Shown here: piece by piece, positions 7,833 through 14,644 of the stretch
Layout of the letters: each line of letters opens with the position of its first letter
Numbering within the stretch: the first letter of the stretch is position 1
Source of the DNA: an uncultured Clostridia bacterium
GTDB lineage: Bacteria; Bacillota; Clostridia; Peptostreptococcales; Anaerovoracaceae
Length of the DNA: 19,409 nucleotides
NCBI GenBank assembly: GCA_937889655.1
Contig: CALBZG010000142.1
Coordinates: forward strand, 1 to 19,409
Reading direction: 5' to 3'
Notes under the pieces: generated by a model
Seen by the model: the letters and a program-made list of their open reading frames with translations, nothing else
The model's database searches: none
Told to the model about the DNA's origin: nothing
Translations under genes and position numbers: made by a program

Positions 7833-7855
7833 TCAATCGCTCCCCCTGCAAATTT

Positions 7856-7909
7856 ATAGGTAACACATTACTTATATATATAATATATTACCTATTTAGT
7901 GTTTGTCAA
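7856..7909 (-). promoter_or_regulatory. Promoter and likely MarR operator of the flavodoxin operon
   Basis: On the minus strand TTGACA (7909-7904) and TATTAT (7885-7880) are separated by 18 bases. An 8-bp inverted repeat, ATAGGTAA at 7856-7863 and TTACCTAT at 7888-7895, places one arm in the -35/-10 spacer and the other near +20, with the -10 box between. That geometry fits autorepression by the MarR protein encoded 24 bases downstream. The AT-rich centre (TATATATA) is itself nearly palindromic. Confidence 0.6.
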
Positions 7910-8003
7910 CACCCTGTCTCGAATAATTCTATAAAATATGATAAACTTACAAAGGCGAATCCGTTTAGAGTCCTAAGCTCATTATCTGGCGAGGAGAATC
8001 GGT

Positions 8004-8612
8004 ATGAAAGAAGATGAATTAAAAAAGTACGCTCACCTTATGACAGCGAGGTTTCTTCAAGATCCTGGTGTTCAATTTCAAATTGACAACTTGGAACGTG
8101 CTGAGTTACTCTTTTCTCTGCAATGTGAAGGGCAGATTCATGCGTTTAATCAACAAAATGCGGTTCACGTGCTTGATGGAGGCAAAGGATTATTAATTGG
8201 ATATTCAACAAAAGAATTGTCAGAAGAGTTATTGCTTGAAGTATTCCAGCAAGCATCCCTGAAACTTTTAGAAGAAGCCACCCCGGATGAACTCCTGGCG
8301 CTGCAGAGTAAGGCTCTATTGGAAAATGAAATCATCCCACAAAATTGGCATTTCAAATATTTTGATGGGGATGTCTATCACTTATTAGTGGTTGCGATTG
8401 ATATATCCGAACAAGGAACAGGCGCATTTAGAAAATTATTAACGCCTGTTCTAAGAGATTGTGATTATAGAAAGATGCCTATCGTATTAGAGACCTTTAA
8501 CCCTGTAAACCTTCCCATCTATGAACATTTTGGATTTCAATTGATGGAATCCAAAAGCTCTGACCAGATTGGTTTAACTTGCTTTTGCATGATGAGGAGA
8601 CTTGCGCAATAA
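8004..8612 (+). CDS. GNAT-like N-acetyltransferase
   Basis: The 202-residue protein has a GNAT fold in its second half: strand 4 HLLVVAIDISEQGTGAFRKL stands at the position of motif A, with a weakened Q/R-x-x-G-x-G/A pyrophosphate loop (EQGTGAFRKL). It is followed by IVLETFNPVNLPIYEHFGF, the classic motif B with N-x-x-x-Y-x-x-x-G-F. It should transfer an acetyl group from acetyl-CoA to an amine on an unknown substrate. The N-terminal half is helical and more divergent. The ATG at 8004 has GAGGAG 8 bases upstream. It is divergent from the MarR operon, sharing a 171-bp regulatory region, so the same operator could influence it; no strong plus-strand promoter is evident. Confidence 0.75.
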   Translation: MKEDELKKYAHLMTARFLQDPGVQFQIDNLERAELLFSLQCEGQIHAFNQQNAVHVLDGGKGLLIGYSTKELSEELLLEVFQQASLKLLEEATPDELLALQSKALLENEIIPQNWHFKYFDGDVYHLLVVAIDISEQGTGAFRKLLTPVLRDCDYRKMPIVLETFNPVNLPIYEHFGFQLMESKSSDQIGLTCFCMMRRLAQ

Positions 8613-8629
8613 TCCGTAAAGAATTCCCG

Positions 8630-8972
8630 TTAGAGCTTCGAATCGGCACGGTCATAAATAAACCTGTATATTTCCTTTAGCGCTACTTCTCCTTCTTCCA
8701 AGAGTCCACTGCTCATATGGAAGTTGTGCCATAACTCAGGCCACTCGTGGTAAAGTACTAAAACCCCTTGAGAAGTTGCCTTTTGAGCCAGCATTTCGGC
8801 ATCAGAGCAAAATACATCACAGCCGGCCGAGTGTATTATCATCGGCGGAAGTCCAAAAAAATCTCCGTAAATCGGCGAAACCGTTGGATCTTTCGGATTT
8901 AAACTGACTAAATAATTATTATCAATGAAATATTCCTCAAGCAGCTGAAACTAAATTGACATAGTGGTTCAT
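8630..8972 (-). pseudogene. HSL-type alpha/beta hydrolase (esterase) with large internal deletion
   Basis: About 105 codons on the minus strand ending at 8630 encode the C-terminal third of a hormone-sensitive-lipase-type esterase: NPKDPTVSPIYGDFFGLPP leads into MIIHSAGCDV, carrying the region of the catalytic Asp (DVFCSDAEML), and WHNFHM is near the catalytic His. The HGG oxyanion and GDSAG nucleophile regions are absent. The frame is closed by TAG near 8950. In another frame, an ATG at 8972 behind a GGGGGAG site opens MNHYVNLVSAA and then stops, which looks like the original N-terminus. The simplest reading is one deletion of roughly 600 bp that joined both ends out of frame. The remaining open frame with an ATG at 8842 is not a functional enzyme. 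Confidence 0.7.
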
Positions 8973-8994
8973 CCGATCTCCCCCTAAATATAGT

Positions 8995-9006
8995 TTGACT
9001 AGTCAA
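8995..9006. promoter_or_regulatory. 12-bp perfect palindrome upstream of the esterase relic
   Basis: TTGACTAGTCAA is a perfect palindrome of a form often bound by TetR or MarR regulators. It lies 23 bases upstream of the old esterase ATG and overlaps the stop codon of the CoA-transferase relic. It probably once controlled the esterase; no TetR gene is in the window. Confidence 0.35.
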
Positions 9007-9103
9007 GCACTTCTTCCTGTTCCAATCTGGAAACATCGCCCTCAGGGCAGCTCAGGGATTGCAGATAAATTATAGTCCTCCGTGGGAAGCCATGCAATCC
9101 ATT
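8999..9103 (-). pseudogene. CaiB/BaiF CoA-transferase C-terminal relic
   Basis: Thirty-four codons and a TAG stop (9001-8999) end in EGDVSRLEQEEVLD. This aligns with the tail of the intact CoA-transferase at 15331 (ESEISKLEQEKVFE), and the preceding residues FP, T, L, S and L align with YP, T, L, S and L in that protein with a two-residue gap. The frame is closed upstream by TAG at 9106. It is therefore the last 30 or so residues of a second family III CoA-transferase whose body has been lost. It is not a close copy of the intact one, so it is a decayed paralogue or horizontally acquired relative, not a recent duplication. Confidence 0.6.
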
Positions 9104-9192
9104 CTAAACTTTCCCGCACCGTTATACAAAAAACATGCTTGCTCAAGATCATCAGCTTGGTATTCAAGGCAATGGTATTATTTGGATTCGTT

Positions 9193-9221
9193 TTGTTTAT
9201 TTCATGGAAATATGCTATCAT
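9193..9221 (+). promoter_or_regulatory. Probable promoter of the diguanylate cyclase gene
   Basis: TTGTTT (9193-9198) and TATCAT (9216-9221) are separated by 17 bases, giving a start near 9228 and a leader of about 45 bases before the ATG at 9273. No c-di-GMP riboswitch core is visible upstream. Confidence 0.45.
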
Positions 9222-9272
9222 AGCAGAGTCAATATTTACAATGAATCGCAGATTATTGGTAAGGGAGTATGT

Positions 9273-10166
9273 ATGGATTGGAATGCCGGCGAGTATTTAA
9301 GCAGCCCTGAGCTGCTTGATAAAATCAGTGATGTCATACGCATAATTGATCCTCTTCAAAAGAAGATCGTTGAGTATAAAAACAACTCAACGATCGTTGA
9401 AGACATTCATTGCTTCGATTTCTGGGGCAAAAATAAGGTCTGTGACAACTGCATATCGATGAGAGCGTATAACGACAATAACACTTTTGTGAAGATAGAA
9501 TATAAAGAAGACCGAACATATATGATAACAGCCGTCTCGCTTTCTGGCGATAACAAAAGAGTCATAATTGAGATCATTAAGGATATTACAAATAGTATTC
9601 TGTTCGATTCTAATCAGGGTGCCGATATTGGTCAACCAGGTATTCATGCGCTGATTGACAATATGAACAAACTGGCTTTTAATGATTCCCTGACAGGCCT
9701 TTATAATCGTCGTTATATCATGGAAAAGCTTCCGGTCGATTTGCTGAATTCCTCGCTTTTGGGGACCGAGTTATCCATAATAATGGCTGATATCGACTAC
9801 TTTAAGAAAGTGAACGACAATTTTGGCCATCTGGCGGGTGACCAAGCGCTGAAAACGGTGGCCAATGTCCTATCCGGCTGTATTAAAAGAGACAGCGACT
9901 GGATTGCAAGATTCGGAGGCGAGGAATTCATGATTTGCATGCCGGGCGCGAATCTTGAGATTGCCCGTAAAACAGCGGAACGAATGCGCCAGTCGATCGA
10001 AAAAGCGTCAATCCAATATGATGGCAAGAATATAGGCGTTACGGTCAGTTTCGGCATCTATAGCCTAAGATCCGCAGGTCATGAAAAAGCTGAAGATCTA
10101 TTGAAGTTTGCTGACGAAAAGTTATACCAGGCCAAATTGAACGGGCGTAATCGGGTTGAGTATTAG
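9273..10166 (+). CDS. Diguanylate cyclase with Cys-containing PAS-like sensor domain
   Basis: The 297-residue protein makes cyclic di-GMP from two GTP. The C-terminal GGDEF domain is complete: DSLTGLYNRRYIMEKL at its start, the metal-binding Asp in MADIDYFKKVNDNFGH, the catalytic RFGGEEF, and an inhibitory I-site RDSD five residues before it, so product inhibition is expected. The N-terminal 130 residues look like a PAS-type sensor (ISDVIRIIDPLQKKIVEYKN) containing FWGKNKVCDNCISMRAY with a C-x-x-C pair. This could bind a metal or heme or act as a thiol switch. No membrane segments are present, so it is cytosolic. The start at 9273 has AAGGGAG 5 bases upstream; an ATG/TTG at 9135 in frame has no site. 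It is a single-gene unit with its own promoter. Confidence 0.9.
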   Translation: MDWNAGEYLSSPELLDKISDVIRIIDPLQKKIVEYKNNSTIVEDIHCFDFWGKNKVCDNCISMRAYNDNNTFVKIEYKEDRTYMITAVSLSGDNKRVIIEIIKDITNSILFDSNQGADIGQPGIHALIDNMNKLAFNDSLTGLYNRRYIMEKLPVDLLNSSLLGTELSIIMADIDYFKKVNDNFGHLAGDQALKTVANVLSGCIKRDSDWIARFGGEEFMICMPGANLEIARKTAERMRQSIEKASIQYDGKNIGVTVSFGIYSLRSAGHEKAEDLLKFADEKLYQAKLNGRNRVEY

Positions 10167-10232
10167 ATGCGGCCGAAATCTAAAATCCCTGTTTCTACAA
10201 CCACTCGGATAATTTTTTCTCACGACCAGAGA

Positions 10233-10328
10233 CTAATCTGTATCTTTTATCGCAGTTCTCTTTGAAATTTCATCGGCATATCTTTTTGTTGTCCCATACT
10301 GGCTTCCATATACAATTATTTTATCCAT
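10233..10328 (-). pseudogene. Flavodoxin N-terminal relic
   Basis: An ATG at 10328 opens MDKIIVYGSQYGTTKRYADE, the first strand, FMN phosphate loop (S-x-Y-G-T-T) and first helix of a flavodoxin. It ends after 31 codons in TAG at 10235-10233. The codons beyond it are open briefly but show no flavodoxin sequence. It lies 52 bases after the OsmC gene on the same strand, so an OsmC-flavodoxin pair probably existed and the second gene was truncated. It is distinct from the intact flavodoxin at 6853. Confidence 0.6.
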
Positions 10329-10380
10329 TGACAAATCTTTTCGATTTTCAGCTTATGATTTACTGAAGGCAGGCAGGATG

Positions 10381-10812
10381 CTAACGCCTAATAATTTCGT
10401 AATGGTTCTCAACTTCGACATTGTTTTTGATTGCCAGCCATACCGGTGAGATCTGTTCAGCCAGCGAGAGAGCCTTTTGGATATCTTCCTCGTTGGCATC
10501 CTCTGTTTCGACAGTGATTGCAAAACTGATTCTTTCAAGAGCCAAAGGGTTTTCTTTCTTGTAACCCAAAACGCTCATTTTGTAATTGCCAACATGCTTT
10601 CCCATTTTCCGTAGAAGCGCAACGATAGCTGTGCTCACACACCCCGCAAAACTCATGGTCAATAGTTCGAGCCCAAGGAACCCTTCCCCATCTCCAATTG
10701 GAGGCAAATAGTCCATTGTTATTGGGTGCTCCTGGTTTATTGAAGAAACTGCTGTAAATTTCACTTTCTCATTTACTAGATTCAAGTTGATTTCAATAGG
10801 TGCCGCATTCAT
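10381..10812 (-). CDS. OsmC/Ohr family protein
   Basis: The 143-residue product has the OsmC fold signature: an N-terminal strand pair (LVNEKVKFTAVSS), DYLPPIGDGEGFLGLELLTM leading into the central helix with the conserved Cys (SFAGCVSTAIVALLRKMG), and a C-terminal helix and strand (IQKALSLAEQISPVWLAIKN). OsmC proteins reduce organic hydroperoxides with two Cys. Here the second one, normally C-P-V in this last motif, is Ser (ISPVW), so the usual disulfide cannot form; many annotated OsmC-like proteins share this loss and their role is unclear. I choose the ATG at 10812, which has AAAAGG about 11 bases upstream; an ATG at 10824 directly abuts that site. The start is therefore uncertain by four codons. 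Confidence 0.8.
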   Translation of the reverse strand: MNAAPIEINLNLVNEKVKFTAVSSINQEHPITMDYLPPIGDGEGFLGLELLTMSFAGCVSTAIVALLRKMGKHVGNYKMSVLGYKKENPLALERISFAITVETEDANEEDIQKALSLAEQISPVWLAIKNNVEVENHYEIIRR

Positions 10813-10990
10813 TTTGGTTTCCATCCTTTTAATAAATAAATATCTATTCTTACTATTCAACGATATCCATTACATCTCTCCTCATGCTTTGAGGGAATTC
10901 TTGTGTCGGCCGCCCTGGAATCTAATCCAAATCAGACATTTTTCATTTGGCTCCATCGATGTTGGCTCTTAAAGAAACTGCAAGGAATTT

Positions 10991-11479
10991 TTACCTGGAT
11001 TTATTGATGATTCTATCTGCGGCTAATTTCCCCGTCATGATGCAGGTCGGCACACCTGCCGGGTTATATGCCCATTGGCCTGCCTGATAAATATTAGGGA
11101 TCGGTGTAAAAACTGATTTGCTAACAATTTGCATTCTGCTGACGACCGGGATTTCGGCTTCAAAGGACCATCCTACTATTGCTCCACCCGTGCTTCCGAT
11201 TCTTCTTTCTATACTTAATGGCGTAAAGGAAAATTGCTTCTTCACCTTATCTTTCAGCTTCGGATATACGCTTTCTGACAGGATACCTATCATTCTGTTT
11301 TCGACTTCATCTCTAAATTCATCGTACCAGCCAGATTCTTTTAGCTTTTCAAATAGTTCGTATTCCATGAGAATGCTCACCAGCAAACCCGTTTTACCTT
11401 CAGGCGCAAGATCAGGATCCCTGAGAGCCGGAATCGATATTTCAAAAGAATTGTATCTCAGAAAACGGTCCAGCCACAA
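10991..11479 (-). pseudogene. Phytoene-desaturase-like FAD oxidoreductase, C-terminal part after a frameshift
   Basis: This frame carries the last 155 or so residues of the oxidoreductase encoded from 12594. FEISIPALRDPDLAPEGKTG and the following LLVSILMEYELFEKL match the substrate-domain region of CrtI-like desaturases. PIPNIYQAGQWAYNPAGVPT is the C-terminal FAD-binding motif in which the flavin contacts a G-x-x-x-x-P-G-x-G-like loop. The frame has no ribosome binding site and is closed just upstream by a TAA, so it is not an independent gene. One base lost from, or two added to, the overlap at 11458-11491 explains the break. Together with the upstream part the protein would be about 530 residues, normal for the family. 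Confidence 0.85.
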
Positions 11480-12594
11480 AAGAAATCCTTTTTATCCAGG
11501 TTTGACCAATTCCCCAGCAGTTCTTTCAGCTCACTTTTGTTAATGTTGCCCAAGCCTTTTTTTGATGGGGTGTAGAAGAAATGACCATGGGAAATGTTTT
11601 TGAAATAGGATGCCGGTAAATCAACTTCCAGGTAAAGAGAGAATACCGATTCGCCCGGCTTTCCTTTTTTGATCGCATCTTTGGTCTTTTCAAAATTATC
11701 TTTTAGTCCAGCTCCTAAGTTGTCAAGTCTGGTAATATCATAAAATGTTTTTAAGTCGGCCGCCCAAATAAGGTTTTTGTAGTAATATTTTTTATTGTTG
11801 TCATCGACAATAAACTGCTGGTCAGCATGGATTTCTTGAACATGTGTGTTGGTCAAAAGTTCTCCGTTGAACACTTGTATTTTTTCCACTAAAGCTTCAG
11901 AAAGCTTCCCGATCCCTCCCTTTGGATAGAGATAGCTCAGGTATAAGGTGAAGTAGCTGAGAGCAAAAAATGTTGGCGTTCCTTTAAAGAAATGCTGTGA
12001 AATGATATCGATGAGGGCAGGATTTTTAATCATTCCCTTTAAATAATCTTCACAAGGATCATACAAACTGTTGATCTTACGGATGGCTAAAAGAAATTTG
12101 GGCAACCATGGCAAAAGTGTTTTTAAAACATACTCTTTGTCTTTTTTCACGTCTTTAAATAACGGATTTTCTATTCCATATAGGACATCAAGCAGCTTCA
12201 TGATTTTCAGCATAGCTACTATGAACTTCTCGATATCTTCTGTGCTTTCAGGATAAAAACTTGCCAGCAAATTTCTATATTCGTAAATAGAGTGTAAATC
12301 ATCAATTTGGATTATTCTATCTTCGATTCCAAGGGAAACCCTGCTCGGTATAAAATCAAGATGGATATCCAGGTCTTTTAGCATTGTACACACTACTCCT
12401 GCATTCAAAATTGCTCTGACACCAGCATCAAAAACAAAACCGTCACTTTTAAAGGAATTTACCAAACCACCAAGCTCTTCATTTTTTTCGACAAGCAAAA
12501 TCCTCCTGCCGCTACGCGCAAGGTATACGGCCGATGTCAGTCCGGCGATTCCTCCTCCAACAATGATTACATCGTATCTTATTTGCTGCTCCAT
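11458..12594 (-). pseudogene. Phytoene-desaturase-like FAD oxidoreductase, N-terminal part before a frameshift
   Basis: The first 378 codons from the ATG at 12594 encode an FAD dinucleotide-binding fold, DVIIVGGGIAGLTSAVYLAR at residues 8-27, the ribose-binding Glu in LLVEKNEELGG, and the middle substrate domain with YPKGGIGKLSEALVEKI as in CrtI-type carotenoid desaturases and related isoprenoid or fatty-acyl oxidoreductases. The frame ends in TGA at 11458 inside the region where the family continues, and a -1 shift leads into the frame ending at 10991. It starts 1 base after the stop of the short-chain dehydrogenase, so it is translated in the same operon. If the frameshift is real the enzyme is inactive, because the C-terminal FAD motif is lost; a sequencing error is the alternative. 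Confidence 0.85.
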
Positions 12595-12595
12595 A

Positions 12596-13558
12596 TTATC
12601 CTTCCAACTTCGCCATTCTCAAACTTGTTTCCCACAGGATTCTTGAGCTTTCCCGATCCAGTGCCGGAGGAGCGGGTTCTTCAAGGGTTGTAAGATTATA
12701 AAATTTGCCACTAATGTTTTCTACATCTTTAGAAACACCTAAATAATAGATTGCTTCCGCAGCGATCGAAACGGATTTTAGCGCCTTGTCCAACAAATTT
12801 TTCTTAAACCACTTGTAAAACAGTCCGTTTTCCTGCCCCGTGGCTGTTTTTACAGCTCCGGGATGCATGGCATTAATGGTTACGCCTGAGCCTCGAAAAT
12901 ACTCATCAAATTGGTTTATGGACAAGAGTTGGGCAAGTTTTGCTGAACCATAGCTTTTTAAGCCGCTATAATGTCTTTTTGACCAATCCAGGTCATCGAA
13001 GTGTAGGCCCCAAGCCTCAAAACGGTGCCCTTCAGAGTTTACGAGAATAATTCTGCAGCTATCCTGGGACATAAGTTTATCCTTTAGGATGTAGTTGATA
13101 ATGAAAGATGAAAGATAATTCACCATAAAGACTTTCTCGACCCCAGCCGAAGTGATTTCTCGTTTTGTCAGATATATGCCTGCATTATGAACAAGTATAT
13201 CAATCGGTATTTCCATTTTCAGCAACTTCTGAGCGACTTGGTAGGTATCTTCCATGCTGCTTAAATCAGCCAAAATATAATCACAATTTACATTATAACC
13301 AATTTCAATTTCATTCTTCAAACCTTCTGACTTTTCTTTGTTTCTGTTGATACAAATCAGGTTTGCACCTTTTGAGGCAAACTTAATGGCAGCAGCATAA
13401 CCAATACCAGCAGTCGCACCGGTGATAACAACCAGCTTGCCCTTGCAATTATCTACACAGATTTGAGGGCTTTTTGAGTTGTTTCTTATCATTTCCAGCA
13501 CATTGGAAACACGATACTCTTTAAAATACCTGCGCATTTTATTGTCCATATTGATCAC
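12596..13558 (-). CDS. Short-chain dehydrogenase/reductase (retinol-dehydrogenase-like)
   Basis: The 320-residue SDR shows the classical motifs: the coenzyme loop TGATAGIG at about residues 46-53, VHNAG in place of NNAG, catalytic Ser in ILVNSEGHRFEAWG, and the YGSAK catalytic Tyr-x-x-x-Lys. INAMHPGAVKT follows the active site. The Arg in CINRNKEKSEGL at the end of strand 2 suggests NADP(H). The 40-residue N-terminal extension and the Trp-rich WGLHFDDLDW loop resemble the retinol-dehydrogenase/WWOX-like branch that acts on hydrophobic alcohols or ketones. The GTG at 13558 overlaps the preceding stop in GTGA; an ATG at 13549 is an alternative, and neither has a strong site, which fits coupling. 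Its stop lies 1 base before the FAD oxidoreductase start. Confidence 0.9.
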   Translation of the reverse strand: MINMDNKMRRYFKEYRVSNVLEMIRNNSKSPQICVDNCKGKLVVITGATAGIGYAAAIKFASKGANLICINRNKEKSEGLKNEIEIGYNVNCDYILADLSSMEDTYQVAQKLLKMEIPIDILVHNAGIYLTKREITSAGVEKVFMVNYLSSFIINYILKDKLMSQDSCRIILVNSEGHRFEAWGLHFDDLDWSKRHYSGLKSYGSAKLAQLLSINQFDEYFRGSGVTINAMHPGAVKTATGQENGLFYKWFKKNLLDKALKSVSIAAEAIYYLGVSKDVENISGKFYNLTTLEEPAPPALDRESSRILWETSLRMAKLEG

Positions 13559-14013
13559 CCGAATTTTTTCTTCATGAAATTCCTGTAACTTTTGCCAAAG
13601 CGAGGAATGTTGTCGAAGATGTCTCCCCAGAGATCATAATAATCTCTTTGTTCAATGATTTTGCCGTCCTCATTGGTACTCAATCTGGAAAGTCCGTATA
13701 ATACTGAACTGGGGTACTTCTTATAGCTGATGGTCATTTCCCATTCGATAAATATATCATTCCCCTGTTGTACAGCTTTTACCAAATTCATGTTTAAATC
13801 TTTTGAACGTTTTGTAAGTCTCTGAGTCATTTCCTTGAATTCTACAATGCCTTTGATCTCCTGTATGCAATCTCTGAAATGAATATTATCATCATAATAA
13901 GGTAAGATGTGGGACCAATCAGGCTTTCCATCAGTATTATAGGTTTTTACCCAGAGTTCTTTCACAAGCTCCAGTGTGAGTTTGCAATCTTTTTGTGATT
14001 CAGATTCTCCCAT
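13555..14013 (-). CDS. NTF2/SnoaL-like domain protein
   Basis: The 152-residue protein has the NTF2-like cone pattern: a helical N-terminus with LVKELWVKTYNTDGKPDW, an IHFRDCIQEIKGIVEFKEM segment, then strands NDIFIEWEMTISYKKYP and IIEQRDYYDLWGDIFDNI. The last is the terminal strand with Asp/Tyr/Trp typical of SnoaL-like enzymes. Members of this fold include polyketide cyclases and steroid isomerases as well as non-catalytic ligand binders; which applies here cannot be read. The ATG at 14013 has AAGGTGA 4 bases upstream. Its stop overlaps the dehydrogenase start by 4 bases, making it the first gene of the three-gene cassette. Confidence 0.8.
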   Translation of the reverse strand: MGESESQKDCKLTLELVKELWVKTYNTDGKPDWSHILPYYDDNIHFRDCIQEIKGIVEFKEMTQRLTKRSKDLNMNLVKAVQQGNDIFIEWEMTISYKKYPSSVLYGLSRLSTNEDGKIIEQRDYYDLWGDIFDNIPRFGKSYRNFMKKKFG

Positions 14014-14083
14014 AAGTCACCTTACCTTTCTGATTACTATGTTTTACAGTTTTTGCACAAAAAATTCCCATCCCAGTGTTTGA

Positions 14084-14377
14084 TCAATCTTGGATGTAAA
14101 GACTATGAGTAAGAAGGAATATAACTGCTACCGCGCCGAGAATTAACGAAAACCACGTTAAAACAGATTTCTCCTTCCTGATTGCTATCATGCTAAAAAT
14201 AAAAGCCAGCAGTTCTAATGGGGCAGCAATCGCCACCGTGGCATCCCACCAGTGCCCAGTATCAAAATCCACAAGGCCCACTGCCATAAGCAGAAAAAAC
14301 ACTGTCAGCAACAATAAGCAAGCAAAGGTCATTCCAACTGCCCATTTCCCAAAGCGGTTCTCAGGTAATGTTTTCAT
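14084..14377 (-). CDS. Small membrane protein (97 aa), unknown function
   Basis: Three hydrophobic segments are visible: WAVGMTFACLLLLTVFFLLM at about residues 12-31, AAPLELLAFIFSMIAI near 51-66, and FSLILGAVAVIFLLT near 76-90. An acidic, Trp-containing loop (FDTGHWWDAT) lies between the first two. This is the layout of small three- or four-helix Firmicutes membrane proteins of unknown role. The ATG at 14377 follows a GGGGGCGG purine-rich site. It ends 70 bases before the NTF2-like gene on the same strand and may be its operon leader, but the gap leaves that open. Confidence 0.65.
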   Translation of the reverse strand: MKTLPENRFGKWAVGMTFACLLLLTVFFLLMAVGLVDFDTGHWWDATVAIAAPLELLAFIFSMIAIRKEKSVLTWFSLILGAVAVIFLLTHSLYIQD

Positions 14378-14535
14378 AATATCCGCCCCCTAACAAAGGT
14401 ATTCGAAACAGCGCATCTATAGTGTACTTTTATACCTATCGGCGCGATTCAAAACACATCATTTGCTTACAAACGAATTCGGGATCGATTTTTAGTAATA
14501 AATTAGCATGGCACTCTAAGAAAACGGCGCCTTCG

Positions 14536-14574
14536 ACAAAAAACATGACCGTTGGCTAAGCCGGCGGGCATGTT
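14536..14574 (-). terminator. Probable intrinsic terminator of the CoA-transferase/methyltransferase unit
   Basis: On the minus strand the arms at 14574-14560 and 14556-14542 pair at 12 of 15 positions around a 3-base loop and are followed by a run of six T (14541-14536 read as A on the plus strand). It begins 71 bases after the methyltransferase stop at 14645. The three mismatches weaken it. Confidence 0.55.
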
Positions 14575-14644
14575 TGTAGTTTTGTATATAATACGAAATT
14601 GGGCCACGAGGAGTTGATTTCAATCCGAGATTGCTATATAACAA

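Noticed and set aside
9056..9100. An 8-bp inverted repeat (GGATTGCA and TGCAATCC) upstream of the diguanylate cyclase
   Set aside because: The 29-base loop, lack of a T-run and location inside the CoA-transferase relic make it neither a terminator nor a convincing operator.
9104..9272. Possible c-di-GMP riboswitch before the diguanylate cyclase
   Set aside because: The conserved GEMM core and tetraloop-receptor elements are not present.
10861..10990. An ATG behind a GAGGAGA site upstream of the OsmC gene
   Set aside because: The frame stops after five codons; at most it is a decayed leader or a former start.
11458..11491. Programmed -1 ribosomal frameshifting in the FAD oxidoreductase
   Set aside because: The overlap contains T AAA AAG rather than a proper X XXY YYZ heptamer in phase, and I see no downstream stem-loop. 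The family does not use frameshifting, so a mutation or sequencing error is simpler.
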